A stretch of DNA of 47,596 nt, taken from positions 1 to 47,596 of the forward strand of contig CAKTQV010000016.1 in the NCBI GenBank assembly GCA_934597255.1, read 5' to 3'. A program made the translations under genes and the position numbers. The stretch is from an uncultured Oscillospiraceae bacterium (GTDB lineage Bacteria; Bacillota; Clostridia; Oscillospirales; Oscillospiraceae). Positions 1-8,709 of this stretch are shown piece by piece (position 1 is the first letter of the stretch; the number at the start of each line of letters is the position of its first letter). The notes under the pieces were generated by a model, which saw only the letters and a list, made by a program, of their open reading frames with translations, did no database searches and was not told the DNA's origin.

Positions 1-324
1 TTTCCTGAGGACAAGTATCCGGGCTTTTACTTTATGGAGATCGGCGGGCAGTATGAATGTAAGATCGTGCTTTTCGGCAGTCCGGTGTCAGAGGAGGGAA
101 AGCATACGGTGAGATGCCGCGTTCTCGACCCGGATGTTATGATTGGAAATTGCCGCTTTGTCAAGGTCGGCGTGGGAGAAGACGTTTACTATGTGTACCA
201 TTTCCGGGTAAAGGATGAGCTTACGAACGGCCGGTTTCTCTTTCGCTGTCCGCGGAAGGATCTGATACAGGTCGATGACGTCGTTTTGAGCGAATTTTAT
301 AAATACGAGTGCCTGTGGGAGTAA
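1..324 (+). CDS. Hypothetical protein, C-terminal 107 residues
   Basis: The frame is open from the first base of the window and stops at 322-324, so this is the 3' end of a gene starting upstream. An internal ATG at 34 has no convincing ribosome binding site and is probably not the start. The residues alternate hydrophobic and charged and are rich in V, F and Y, as in a small beta-rich domain. No signal peptide, membrane segment or motif I recognise is visible. The next gene converges on it from the minus strand 72 bases away. Function unknown. Confidence 0.6.
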   Translation, partial: FPEDKYPGFYFMEIGGQYECKIVLFGSPVSEEGKHTVRCRVLDPDVMIGNCRFVKVGVGEDVYYVYHFRVKDELTNGRFLFRCPRKDLIQVDDVVLSEFYKYECLWE

Positions 325-344
325 TAGAGCGGCGGTACAGGAGG

Positions 345-381
345 ATAAAAAACAGCGGCGGAGGGATTTCCCTCCGCCGCT
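345..381 (-). terminator. Rho-independent terminator of the surface protein gene
   Basis: A perfect 12-bp stem (354-365 with 370-381) and a 4-base loop are followed on the minus strand by a run of six T. It lies 15 bases past the stop of the minus-strand gene at 396. Confidence 0.85.
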
Positions 382-395
382 GCGGCTGATCGGGG

Positions 396-3300
396 TTATT
401 CGGCGGACGCCTCGCCGGAGGCGGCGCTGTAGGGCAGATTCTCATACAGCATGGTCGAGCCGCCCGGAAGCGTGTACAGGACGTTTGCCGTGCCGTCGGC
501 GTTGGGGGTGACGGCGGCGAGCGAAGCGTTGTACAGCGCGCCGTCCGCATCCAGGCCGGTGAGAACGTCCTCGCCCTCGCAGACGAAGACCACGTTGCCG
601 GTGCAGTGGAATTTGTCGGTCACGCCGACCATGCCGAAGCTGCAGACGACGGTGCCGGAGCAGTCCATCTTCACGTTCACGCGCTTGTCGAAATCGAGAT
701 AAAGCGTGGAGCGGGAGTCGTAGCTGAGCACGTCGTCGTTCCAGCCGCGGACGGATTCATAGCAGTCGCCGGCGACCTGCACGGCGAAATCGGTCGGGAA
801 ATCGGAATTTTCCACCTTGACATACAGCTCCGCGCCCGTCCAGGTGTTCGGGCCGGCGGCCGTGAAGAGCACGGTATCGGCGCCGCCGTTCCAGTTTACA
901 TAACTGTCGCGGACGTGCAGGAGGCCGCGGCCGCCGCGCGTGGCGTTGATGAGCGTGCCGGAGGCGGACAGGAAGCTGGAGTTGTCCAGAATGACCTCGC
1001 CGACGTCCGTGGTCATGGAGGTCTTGTTGGAGAAGTTGAAGCTGCCGCCGGTCTCCACGGTGGTGTTGGTGAACACGGCCTGCGCGTTGCCGTTGACTTC
1101 CCAGCCGGAGAGCTTGCTGACGAAGCTGTTGACGAAATAGGCCGAGCAGGTCTCGTCCATGACGGACGCGCCGGAGTTTTCGAGCGTCACGACGTCGTTG
1201 AAGATGATGGTGCCGGAGGAGGCGTCGGAGTTGAAGATGCGGCCGGAGTTCATCAGGCAGTCGTTATCCAGCGCCAGCACGCCGTTATAGAAGATGGAGA
1301 AGGGGTGGCCGGATTTGTTGAACAGGTTGGTGCCGCGGATGACGGTCGCCGAGCCGTTTCCGGCGAAGATGCTGCCGGCGGCCGTGGAGCCGGTGCCGAT
1401 GAGGAAGATCTGGCCGTCGTCGTTGAAAACGGTGACGCGGGTGTCCTTGTCGGTGACCTGAAGACCGTCGCCGCCGCCGAAGAAGCGGTGGGAGTCGTCG
1501 CGGATGTCGTCGCCGGTGCCGGAGGCCTGCGCCAGCACGGTGCAGTTGTGCAGCTCGACCTGCGCGCCGTCGCGCACCCAGAGCCCGGAGCAGTAGAAGC
1601 TGCCCACGTCGGCCAGATCCCAGGTCGTGCCCGTGGCAAAGGCGTCATAGCCCTCCACGCCCTCGATGGACAGCGTGCCGTCGTCCTTCAGCCGGTAGGA
1701 GAACGCGAGATCGACGTAGGTCTTCTCCCCGCCGTATTCCTCCGCGCTGTAGCCCGCCTGATAGTAGATCGTGCCGGAATCGCCGTCCGTCACGGTCTTT
1801 TCCGTGTCCACAACGGCGGTGTCGTCGATCGCGATGACCCACTGTCCCGCGTCAAAGAAGCGGCAGCCGGCCCAGACCTTGCGGTCGAGCGTGTCGGTAT
1901 CGGAGATGGTGACGGCGGCCATGGTGGTCGTGCCGTAGTGGTTGGTCTCGGCGGTGTAATCGGTGATGTCCTGCCGGGCGTAGTAGGTGTCGGTGTCAAG
2001 GTAGGTGCCCTTGGCGAGCGCGCCCCATTTGGTGGTGTTGTAGAGATAGGTGTCCTCCGTGTCGTCGTCGGGTATCTCCTTGGCCGCGTCCGAGGTGCCC
2101 TTGAGCGTGTACAGGAGCATGACGGCGTCCCACTTGGAGACGGTCTCGTCGATCCTCTTGTCCAGATCGAGCTCAAAGCCGAAATAGTCCAGAACGGCGC
2201 GCGCGTTATCCTCGCGGCTGCGGTTGCCCGCGGCCTTCAGCGCCGCGCAGGCCGCCTCGCCCGCATTGCTGAGCGCGGACTGGCCGCCGGTGACGGCGTG
2301 ATAGATCATGTTCAGGAAATCGCCCCAGGTGATGGGGTTGTCGATGCCGTAGGGAAGCTGTCCCTGGGGGCCGAGCTCGGCGCGATATTTGTACATGCCG
2401 GCCTCGTCGGTGTTCGTGCCGTCGGGATCGACGACGCTGTCATACTGGAACAAAAAGCCGCTGCGCAGCGCGGGATTGAGCGCCTGGAACCAGGTGCAGT
2501 AGTAGTGGCCCCAGAAGAAATCCTCGAAGTTGTCGAACAGCTTGTTCATGTTGTCGGCGAAGATGCCGGTCACATCGTCGCCGGCGGTGACCTCGTAGGT
2601 CGTGTTGTTCATCCAGTAGTAGCGGAACAGGTAGTAGCAGGCCTCCACGCGCAGATAGCCGTCGCCGGCGTGGACGGTGTCGTAATCGTCGGTGGGGTTG
2701 ACGTTGACATAGCGGTCGGTCACGAACTCGCGCCAGGTGTCGCCGCCGGTGGTGCAGCCGTTGCAGAGATACCAGTCCACGGCGGCGTACAGCGCGTCGT
2801 AATCGTAGCCGGTCGCGTCCGCCGCCTCGGCGATCTCATCGGCGAAATCGGCGGCCGTGAACAGGTCGGTCGCGCCGCCGACGATGGCGTCGGCCGTGCC
2901 GTTTTCATAATAGACCGCGCCGGGCGTGTAGGCCGCGCCGTCGTAGCGCAGCGTGTAGCCGCGGTAATCGACCGTGTCCGTGAGATAGTTCTCGATCGAA
3001 GCATGGCTCACGACATAGACGGGAACGGCGGAAAATTCCGTTTCGCCGTCGTCAAAGAGAACATAGGCGAAAAATTCCCGCTCCGGGGCCTTGTCGAAGC
3101 GCAGCGTCAGCGTTTCGCCGTCGAAGGAGGCTTCGGCGGCCGCGGCGGTCTGGCACCCGGCGTCCGTGTATACGGATGCGGACGTCCCGGCGGCAAAGGG
3201 ACGCAGAAGGAAGGCGTCCTTGTCCGCGGGCGTGGTGCTGGGGTAGTAGCCGGAGAGCGTGAAGCTGGCTTCCGTGGCCTTTTCGTCCGGCATTTCGTAT

Positions 3301-3449
3301 ACGGCCGAGGCGAATACGGGCTTGTTGTCATAGCCGGGCATCTCGCCCGAGCCGCCGGAGGCCTCGCCGGAGGAGGCCAGCGCCCCCGCTCCCAGCGACA
3401 GGCACAGCGCCAGCGCCAGAAGCGTGCAGAGCAGTCTTTTTCCTTTCAT
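396..3449 (-). CDS. Large secreted surface protein with beta-helix-like C-terminus
   Basis: 1017 residues. I chose the ATG at 3449 because a GGAG lies 8 bases upstream and the protein then begins MKGKRLLCTLLALALCLSLG, a clear Sec signal peptide; an in-frame ATG at 3464 has a poorer site. The mature protein is acidic and rich in Asp, Thr, Gly and Tyr. The middle (roughly residues 150-480) is rich in aromatic residues with no family I can name. The C-terminal half has repeating short strands with phrases such as LHNCTVL, ILDNSSFL and VRDSYVNW, the pattern of right-handed parallel beta-helix (pectate-lyase-like or adhesin) proteins. No LPXTG anchor or obvious SLH repeat is visible at the C-terminus, so attachment is unclear. 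It is monocistronic, with its own promoter and terminator. Role (adhesin, glycan binding or polysaccharide lyase) is open. Confidence 0.75.
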   Translation of the reverse strand: MKGKRLLCTLLALALCLSLGAGALASSGEASGGSGEMPGYDNKPVFASAVYEMPDEKATEASFTLSGYYPSTTPADKDAFLLRPFAAGTSASVYTDAGCQTAAAAEASFDGETLTLRFDKAPEREFFAYVLFDDGETEFSAVPVYVVSHASIENYLTDTVDYRGYTLRYDGAAYTPGAVYYENGTADAIVGGATDLFTAADFADEIAEAADATGYDYDALYAAVDWYLCNGCTTGGDTWREFVTDRYVNVNPTDDYDTVHAGDGYLRVEACYYLFRYYWMNNTTYEVTAGDDVTGIFADNMNKLFDNFEDFFWGHYYCTWFQALNPALRSGFLFQYDSVVDPDGTNTDEAGMYKYRAELGPQGQLPYGIDNPITWGDFLNMIYHAVTGGQSALSNAGEAACAALKAAGNRSREDNARAVLDYFGFELDLDKRIDETVSKWDAVMLLYTLKGTSDAAKEIPDDDTEDTYLYNTTKWGALAKGTYLDTDTYYARQDITDYTAETNHYGTTTMAAVTISDTDTLDRKVWAGCRFFDAGQWVIAIDDTAVVDTEKTVTDGDSGTIYYQAGYSAEEYGGEKTYVDLAFSYRLKDDGTLSIEGVEGYDAFATGTTWDLADVGSFYCSGLWVRDGAQVELHNCTVLAQASGTGDDIRDDSHRFFGGGDGLQVTDKDTRVTVFNDDGQIFLIGTGSTAAGSIFAGNGSATVIRGTNLFNKSGHPFSIFYNGVLALDNDCLMNSGRIFNSDASSGTIIFNDVVTLENSGASVMDETCSAYFVNSFVSKLSGWEVNGNAQAVFTNTTVETGGSFNFSNKTSMTTDVGEVILDNSSFLSASGTLINATRGGRGLLHVRDSYVNWNGGADTVLFTAAGPNTWTGAELYVKVENSDFPTDFAVQVAGDCYESVRGWNDDVLSYDSRSTLYLDFDKRVNVKMDCSGTVVCSFGMVGVTDKFHCTGNVVFVCEGEDVLTGLDADGALYNASLAAVTPNADGTANVLYTLPGGSTMLYENLPYSAASGEASAE

Positions 3450-3505
3450 GTGCAAATCTCCCATCCTGTCGTTTTGCCTTTGTTATATTGTAGTCAGGCA
3501 AAGTT

Positions 3506-3514
3506 ATTATAGCA
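3506..3514 (-). promoter_or_regulatory. Extended -10 promoter for the surface protein gene
   Basis: The minus strand reads TGCTATAAT, a perfect extended -10, about 57 bases before the chosen start. No good -35 stands 17 bases upstream, which is usual for TGn-type promoters. Confidence 0.5.
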
Positions 3515-3642
3515 CCTGCCGCCGCCGTGCCATAGCAACAAATTGGTATCAAAATACAAAAACGGAAGGATCGGACGGACACCGGCCGGAAACGCTTGCT
3601 TTTTCTGCCGGGCCGCAGAGCCCGGTGGCCGGACATAGTAAT

Positions 3643-3670
3643 AAGGAGAGCCTTGGGGAAGGCTCTCCTT
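3643..3670 (-). terminator. Terminator after the TauE/SafE gene
   Basis: A 12-bp perfect stem (3643-3654 with 3659-3670) with a GGGG loop. Flanking TA-rich bases extend the pairing. It lies 20 bases past the stop at 3690. The T-run is short in both directions. Confidence 0.65.
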
Positions 3671-3689
3671 TATTACATACGACCCGCTG

Positions 3690-4460
3690 TCAGAACAGCC
3701 AGGCGGCCAGATTGTAGACGTTCAGCGCCATGATGAGCACGCCGACGAAGCCGAGCAGGGGCTTGACCGGCACCTTGCGGCACAGCCAGGCGGCAAACGG
3801 CGCGGCAATCACGCCGCCGAGCGCGACGCCGGCGATGACCGGCCAGAACGAGCGCATATCGTCCATGAGGGCGATAAAGGTGGTCGTTTCCGCGACGGTG
3901 ACGAGAAATTCCGCCGTGTTCACGGTACCGATGGACTTTTTCACGTCCTGATCGCTGGCCAGCAGCGTCGAGGTCACGACCGGCCCCCAGCCGCCGCCGC
4001 CCGTTGCGTCGAGAAAACCGCCGAAAAAGCCCAGCGGCCATATCCTCCAGCCGAGGTGGCGGGGCTGCTTCGGCCCGCGCCGGAACAGCTTGGAGAAGAT
4101 GACGGCGCCCATGACGATCAGATACACGTCGATGAACGGCTCGAGCAGGTCGCCGATGTCCGACAGGAACCACGCGCCCAGCGCGCCGCCCGCGACGCCG
4201 GGGATGATGAGCCGCCAGAGCATATCGTGCATGACGTTTTTCAGCTTGAGATGGCTGATGCCGGACACGAGCGTGGTGAACATCTCGGCGCAGTGGACCA
4301 CGGCGCTGGCCATGGCCGACGGCAGGCCGCCGACGCTTTTGAGGAATGTGCGGCACGAAACGCCGTAGGCCATGCCGAGCGTCCCGTCGATGCACTGGGC
4401 CAGAAAGCCGATGAGCACATAAAGCAGGAACATGGTCAGGGAAAGTCCGCCGATTTTCAT
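3690..4460 (-). CDS. TauE/SafE-family anion carrier
   Basis: 256 residues with about seven or eight hydrophobic segments and the two-repeat layout of the TauE/SafE (DUF81) family. This family moves sulfite, sulfate, sulfoacetate and other small organosulfur anions across the membrane. The N-terminal GFLAQCIDGTLGMAYG and the central GFFGGFLDATGGGGWGPV are the paired signature loops of the two halves. The start overlaps the cysNC stop by 4 bases (ATGA), so it is translationally coupled as the last gene of the sulfation operon. From this position I infer that it supplies sulfate for PAPS synthesis or exports sulfite or a sulfated product; sequence alone does not give the direction. Codon use and GC match the neighbours. 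Confidence 0.85.
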   Translation of the reverse strand: MKIGGLSLTMFLLYVLIGFLAQCIDGTLGMAYGVSCRTFLKSVGGLPSAMASAVVHCAEMFTTLVSGISHLKLKNVMHDMLWRLIIPGVAGGALGAWFLSDIGDLLEPFIDVYLIVMGAVIFSKLFRRGPKQPRHLGWRIWPLGFFGGFLDATGGGGWGPVVTSTLLASDQDVKKSIGTVNTAEFLVTVAETTTFIALMDDMRSFWPVIAGVALGGVIAAPFAAWLCRKVPVKPLLGFVGVLIMALNVYNLAAWLF

Positions 4461-6316
4461 AGCGTGCGGTCCTCCATGCGGCTGTGGAGATATTCCAGCA
4501 GCGCGTTGACGCAGGCCTCCTCGTCGAGCCGTTCGGTGTCGAGCGTCAGCTCCGGCTTCTCCGGCGGCTCATAGGGGGAGGAAATGCCGGTGAAGTTGGC
4601 GATCTGTCCCGCCTTTGCCTTTTCGTAAAGACCCTTGGGATCGCGGCCCGCGCAGGCTTCGACGCCGGCCTTGACATAGACCTCGATGAAATCCTCGCCG
4701 CAGATATCCCGCGCCGCCGCGCGGGAGGCGGCGAAGGGGGAGATGAGCGTCGTGATGACCACGACGCCGGCGTCTCGCATGAGATTGGCGACCTGCGCCA
4801 CGCGGCGCATGTTTTCGCGGCGGTCGTCGTCCGTGAAGCCGAGATCGGCGTTCAGTCCCCGGCGAAGACGGTCGCCGTCGAGGATATAGGCCGGGATGTG
4901 CTGCGCGGCGAGACGGCGCTCCGCCTCCTGGGCGATGGTGGTCTTGCCGGAGCCGGACAGTCCCGTCATCCAGACCACGAGCCCCTTCCGGCCGAGCAGT
5001 CTCTGCCGCTCGGCGGCGCTCATCGCGTCGGCCGACCAGCGGATGTTGCGCCCGTCGTATTCCTCGTCGGGCAGAGCCTCCGTGACAATGCCGCCGCCGG
5101 CGATCTCATAGCCGTCCACGATGACGAAGCGGCTCGTCGCGTCGATGGTGCCGGCCAGATCGAAGGCCACGGGCGCGTCGAGCCGGAGGACGCATTCGCA
5201 CACCTCGTTGCGGCCGCATTCACTGCGCGCGGCGCAGTCCAGGCTCGCCGCGTTCACGACGCGCGTGATCTGCTCCAGCCGCATCGGAACGTGCGCCGTG
5301 CCGCATTTGAAAAAGTAGCTGCGCGACGGCGCGAAGGCCTCGCGGCCGAGCCAGAACACGTTGGCCCGCAGCTTCACGCCCACGCAGGGGGGCGTTTCAC
5401 CCCGGCGGCAGGCGATCTCGCCGCGGCGGACGAATATCTCCTCCGTCATGGTGAAGCCGGCGGCCTTGCCGGGGCCGAAGGACCCGGGCGCCGGCGCGTT
5501 GAATTCCTCGAGCGATTTGACGGCCGTGCGCTTGCCGGAGGGGTAGAACACGATCTCGTCCCCGGCGCGCAGACGGCCGGACTCGACCGTGCCGGCGACG
5601 ATGCGGCGCGCGTCGTTGTTTTCCGTGAACTTGTAAACGCCCTGCACCGGCATGCGGAAGCTCTGGTGCTCCGGTGCGGGCAGCGGCGTGAAGGCGTCCA
5701 TCTGCGCGAGCATGGTGGGGCCGCTGTACCAGGGCATGCGTGCCGACGGCGTCACGATGTTGTCGCCGGCCATGCCGCTGACGGGGATAAACGCCGCGGG
5801 CGTGATGCCGACGGAAAGGAGAAACGCGAGAAATTCCTCCCGGATGGCCTCGAACACGGCGCGGTCGCAGCCGACGAGATCCATTTTGTTGACGAGCACG
5901 GCCACCTGCCGGATGCCGAGCATGGACAGGAAGTAGCCGTGGCGGCGCGTGTTTTCCTCCACGCCGCGCGCCGCGTCGATGACCATGAGCGCGGCCTCGG
6001 CGCGGGAGGCGCCGGTGACCATGTTTTTCAGAAATTCGATGTGGCCGGGCGCGTCGATGATGATATAGTCGCGCCGTTCGGTTTTGAAAAAGCAGCGCGC
6101 CGTGTCGATGGTGATGCCCTGCGCCTGCTCGTTTTTCAGCGCGTCGAGCAGAAAGGCGTATTCAAAGGGCTTGGAATTGCGGCGGCAGTTTTCGCGGATG
6201 GCCTCAAGCTTGCCCTGCGGCAGCGCGCCCGCGTCGGCGAGCATGCGCCCGATGACGGTGGATTTTCCGTGATCGACGTGGCCGACCGTTACGATGTTGA
6301 GCAGCTCCTTATCCAT
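4457..6316 (-). CDS. cysNC: Bifunctional sulfate adenylyltransferase GTPase subunit / APS kinase
   Basis: 619 residues from the ATG at 6316, which shares one base with the cysD stop (TGATG); an in-frame GTG just upstream is possible. Residues 1 to about 420 are the CysN GTPase: GHVDHGKST P-loop near residue 13, DAPGH near 91, NKMD near 145, then two beta-barrel domains. From about residue 440 comes a complete APS kinase (CysC) with P-loop GLSGSGKTT and the DGD/RRGL region. With CysD it makes APS from ATP and sulfate, driven by GTP hydrolysis, and its own kinase domain converts APS to PAPS. No APS/PAPS reductase or sulfite reductase is present nearby, which points to sulfation and not sulfur assimilation. 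Confidence 0.93.
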   Translation of the reverse strand: MDKELLNIVTVGHVDHGKSTVIGRMLADAGALPQGKLEAIRENCRRNSKPFEYAFLLDALKNEQAQGITIDTARCFFKTERRDYIIIDAPGHIEFLKNMVTGASRAEAALMVIDAARGVEENTRRHGYFLSMLGIRQVAVLVNKMDLVGCDRAVFEAIREEFLAFLLSVGITPAAFIPVSGMAGDNIVTPSARMPWYSGPTMLAQMDAFTPLPAPEHQSFRMPVQGVYKFTENNDARRIVAGTVESGRLRAGDEIVFYPSGKRTAVKSLEEFNAPAPGSFGPGKAAGFTMTEEIFVRRGEIACRRGETPPCVGVKLRANVFWLGREAFAPSRSYFFKCGTAHVPMRLEQITRVVNAASLDCAARSECGRNEVCECVLRLDAPVAFDLAGTIDATSRFVIVDGYEIAGGGIVTEALPDEEYDGRNIRWSADAMSAAERQRLLGRKGLVVWMTGLSGSGKTTIAQEAERRLAAQHIPAYILDGDRLRRGLNADLGFTDDDRRENMRRVAQVANLMRDAGVVVITTLISPFAASRAAARDICGEDFIEVYVKAGVEACAGRDPKGLYEKAKAGQIANFTGISSPYEPPEKPELTLDTERLDEEACVNALLEYLHSRMEDRTL

Positions 6317-7197
6317 CACATGTACCCGTTCCTTCTCAAAGTTTCAAGCCCGCCGCCGTCCTCGGCGTCCTGGGCGCGGCCGGAGCGCTCGGCGATGTTG
6401 GCCAGCTGGCCGGCGCGCAGCTCCTCGATGATCTCGCGCGGATTTCTGGATGTCGAGCGGATGGGCCCCGTGCACGGCGCGCAGCCGAGCGAGCGGTAGC
6501 GCGTGCCGTCGCCCTGGTCGTAATACAGGCTCACGGTGGGGATGTGTTCGCGCTCGATGTATTCCCACACGTTCAGCTCCGTCCAGTCGAGCAGCGGATG
6601 GATGCGGACGTGGGTGCCGGGGGCGAAATCGGTTTTGAACTGGTTCCAGAATTCGGGCGGCTGGTCGTCCAGATCCCAGTCGTTGCGGCTGTCGCGCGGG
6701 GAGAAATAGCGCTCCTTGGAGCGGCTGCCCTCCTCGTCGGCACGCGCGCCGACGATAACGCCGGTGTAGGCGGCGGTGTTCGTGTCCCGCTCGTATCGGC
6801 CGGTCTGCAGATTGAGGCGGTAGCGCGGCCAGCTGCCGTCGAGCGTGTGCGTGAGAGCCTCGGTCTTGAGCCGCCGGCAGCACTCGACGCGGCTCACGGC
6901 CCCGTCCGGGAACGTCTGCTTCGCCTCCAGCGCCTCGCGGTTTTCGCCGTAGATCATGTAAAGCCCCATCTCCATGGCCAGCCGGTCGCGGTATTCGATC
7001 ATTTCGGGGATCTTGTGGTGCGTGTCGATGTGCACGAGCGGGAAGGGGACGTGGCCGTAAAACGCCTTGCGCGCCAGCCAGAGCAGCACGGTGGAGTCCT
7101 TGCCGATGCTCCAGAGCATGCACAGATCGGCAAAGGCGGCATACGCCTCGCGCAGGATGTGCACGCTTTTTGATTCAAGCTTGTCCAGATGGTCCAT
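6316..7197 (-). CDS. cysD: Sulfate adenylyltransferase small subunit
   Basis: 293 residues, close to the usual CysD length of ~300. The N-terminal MDHLDKLESKSVHILREAYA and the PP-loop SIGKDST near residue 30 mark the ATP-pyrophosphatase fold of CysD. The R-rich C-terminal tail (SGRAQDAEDGGGLETLRRNG) is the typical CysD end. It adenylates sulfate in complex with the CysN part of the next gene. Its ATG overlaps the sulfotransferase TGA by one base (TGATG), and its own TGA overlaps the cysNC ATG the same way. Expression must therefore be tightly coupled to the sulfotransferase. Confidence 0.95.
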   Translation of the reverse strand: MDHLDKLESKSVHILREAYAAFADLCMLWSIGKDSTVLLWLARKAFYGHVPFPLVHIDTHHKIPEMIEYRDRLAMEMGLYMIYGENREALEAKQTFPDGAVSRVECCRRLKTEALTHTLDGSWPRYRLNLQTGRYERDTNTAAYTGVIVGARADEEGSRSKERYFSPRDSRNDWDLDDQPPEFWNQFKTDFAPGTHVRIHPLLDWTELNVWEYIEREHIPTVSLYYDQGDGTRYRSLGCAPCTGPIRSTSRNPREIIEELRAGQLANIAERSGRAQDAEDGGGLETLRRNGYM

Positions 7198-8333
7198 CAG
7201 ACGGTCGCCTCCGTTATCATGTCATAGCCGTAATGCTCGAAATAAAAGCCGAGCCGTCGGTTGATCTTCCCGCGCAGGCGCGGCGGGAAGTCGTAGCTGT
7301 TTTTCCGGTAATCCTTCTGGCTTTCGATGAACGCGCGGAAGGCCGGGAGCGCGTCGTCAAAGCCGCCGAGTCCGAGCGTCCCGTAGATCTGCCGCAGGCC
7401 CTCCTCCGGCGCGCGCACGAACTGCTCGTAGGACACGCTCACGAAATGGCCCGGAAGGAACTGGTCCTCCAGCGCGAACAGCTCCCGGTACATCCGCTCG
7501 AACACGCCGATAATGACGTTTTCCATCTCGTCCTCAAAATCGTCGAGCGCGGGCAGTGGCGTCAGCCGCAGAAGCTCCATCTGCTTTGTGAACATGTGGA
7601 TGGTGCTTTTGACGGTGGTGTAGGGGTCGCGGTGGATGTTGACGAAGCGGGCGTCGGGATACATGGAAAGCAGCTCGCGGATGCGGCAGGTGTTGTCCGG
7701 GCTTTTGAACAGAAGCTGCCGGCCGCCCTTGAGCCATGTGAGCTTTTTGACCATGTAGCGGTACGCGCGCTCCCAGCGGCGGCGCTGCGCCGGGGAAAGA
7801 TCGGCCACGAACGCCGGCTTGAGATACCAGCGGTAAACGGAGGGAAAGGCCGTCATGTGGTCGATGGAATAGGGCGTGAAGTTGGCGACGGCGAAGGTCT
7901 CCTCCATGGGAAGGTCAAGGGAATACTGAACGTTGTCCATCGGGCGCGCGCCCTTGAGCCCCTCGGCCACGCCGCCGCGCAGCAGCCACCCGAGCAGCAC
8001 GCTGTTGGAGAACATGCAGGTGTTCACGGGGTCGGCCCAGGCGAACTGGCGGTCGCGCGTGAGAAGATTCTGAAGATAGGTCGTGCCGCTGCGCCAGCAG
8101 CCGAGAATGAACACGGGATCCTTTTCCGGCTTCGTCTTTGCCACGGGCAGCGCGCACACGGCCCCCTCCAGCAGCGCGAAGGGGAACAGCACGAGCGACA
8201 GCAGCGAGATCAGCAGCGCCTGCGGCAGCCGCTCCGGCGCCAGACGGAAGCGAGCCCTGGCCAGCAGCCCCAGCCAGTTGTCGAAGCGGACGCCCATGAG
8301 ATAGTGGGAGAGATTGAAAGGACTTGACTTCAT
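7197..8333 (-). CDS. PAPS-dependent sulfotransferase
   Basis: 378 residues from the ATG at 8333, which has AGGAGG five bases upstream; the longer open frame to 8522 has no such site. The 5'-phosphosulfate loop is FILGCWRSGTTYLQNLL (residues ~75-91). The 3'-phosphate motif is FVNIHRDPYTTVKSTIH, with the expected Arg and Ser. These are the two PAPS-binding hallmarks of the Sulfotransfer family. A hydrophobic stretch at residues ~40-62 precedes the core and may tether the enzyme to the membrane or recognise a lipid. It is the first gene of an operon that makes PAPS, so it should sulfate an acceptor hydroxyl. The acceptor (sterol, bile acid, lipid or glycan) cannot be read from the sequence. Bacteroides thetaiotaomicron has an analogous cysD/cysN/sulfotransferase cluster that sulfates steroids, which makes a steroid-like acceptor plausible. 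Confidence 0.9.
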   Translation of the reverse strand: MKSSPFNLSHYLMGVRFDNWLGLLARARFRLAPERLPQALLISLLSLVLFPFALLEGAVCALPVAKTKPEKDPVFILGCWRSGTTYLQNLLTRDRQFAWADPVNTCMFSNSVLLGWLLRGGVAEGLKGARPMDNVQYSLDLPMEETFAVANFTPYSIDHMTAFPSVYRWYLKPAFVADLSPAQRRRWERAYRYMVKKLTWLKGGRQLLFKSPDNTCRIRELLSMYPDARFVNIHRDPYTTVKSTIHMFTKQMELLRLTPLPALDDFEDEMENVIIGVFERMYRELFALEDQFLPGHFVSVSYEQFVRAPEEGLRQIYGTLGLGGFDDALPAFRAFIESQKDYRKNSYDFPPRLRGKINRRLGFYFEHYGYDMITEATV

Positions 8334-8527
8334 GGATTCCTCCTGCGCAGAATGTGCGCCATGTTCTTCCTTATATAACATAAGGATAGAGCACGATGGT
8401 GAAATCAATGTGAACTGACGGTGAATTTGTTTTTCGTCAAATTCATAAAAAAGAGGGGCGTGTAGCTGTGACGAACACGTTTGTTCATACAAAAAGAACG
8501 AAATAGGAAGAAAAGTCGTCAAATTCC

Positions 8528-8556
8528 TTGCGAAATGGAATTTTCTATCGTATAAT
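8528..8556 (+). promoter_or_regulatory. Promoter of the oligopeptide transporter operon
   Basis: TTGCGA (8528-8533), a 17-base spacer and a perfect TATAAT (8551-8556) precede the permease start by about 150 bases, leaving a long leader. Confidence 0.75.
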
Positions 8557-8615
8557 CAATTTAATTATATGCTGCTTTGCCGTATAGTAATTTCATGTGC
8601 TGCTTCGGTGAAGCG

Positions 8616-8656
8616 GCAGCGGGCCGGCCCGCTGCGCCTCTTTTGTTCCAAAAGAG
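8616..8656 (+). promoter_or_regulatory. Hairpins in the opp leader
   Basis: The leader holds a perfect 20-base palindrome (8616-8635) followed at once by an 8-bp hairpin (8636-8643 pairing with 8649-8656, CCTCTTTT/AAAAGAGG). It is therefore structured and could affect mRNA stability or attenuation. No tract of T follows the palindrome that would make a classical terminator, and no known riboswitch pattern is evident. The rest of 8334-8709 is non-coding. Confidence 0.45.
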
Positions 8657-8709
8657 GATGCGCTTTTCGCGCGCCGACGCCCGAAAAAAGCATGGCAAGG
8701 AGTCTTGAA

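Noticed and set aside
606..3512. 968-codon plus-strand open frame
   Set aside because: It is antisense to the secreted surface protein; composition (V, A, G, R repeats) is that of a GC-rich shadow frame and there is no binding site.
4484..6499. 671-codon plus-strand open frame
   Set aside because: Antisense to cysNC/cysD, no family features; the minus-strand genes have clear motifs and coupled starts.
3690..7197. Assimilatory sulfate reduction operon
   Set aside because: CysD and CysNC are present but no APS/PAPS reductase, sulfite reductase or cysteine synthase is nearby, and the first gene is a sulfotransferase.
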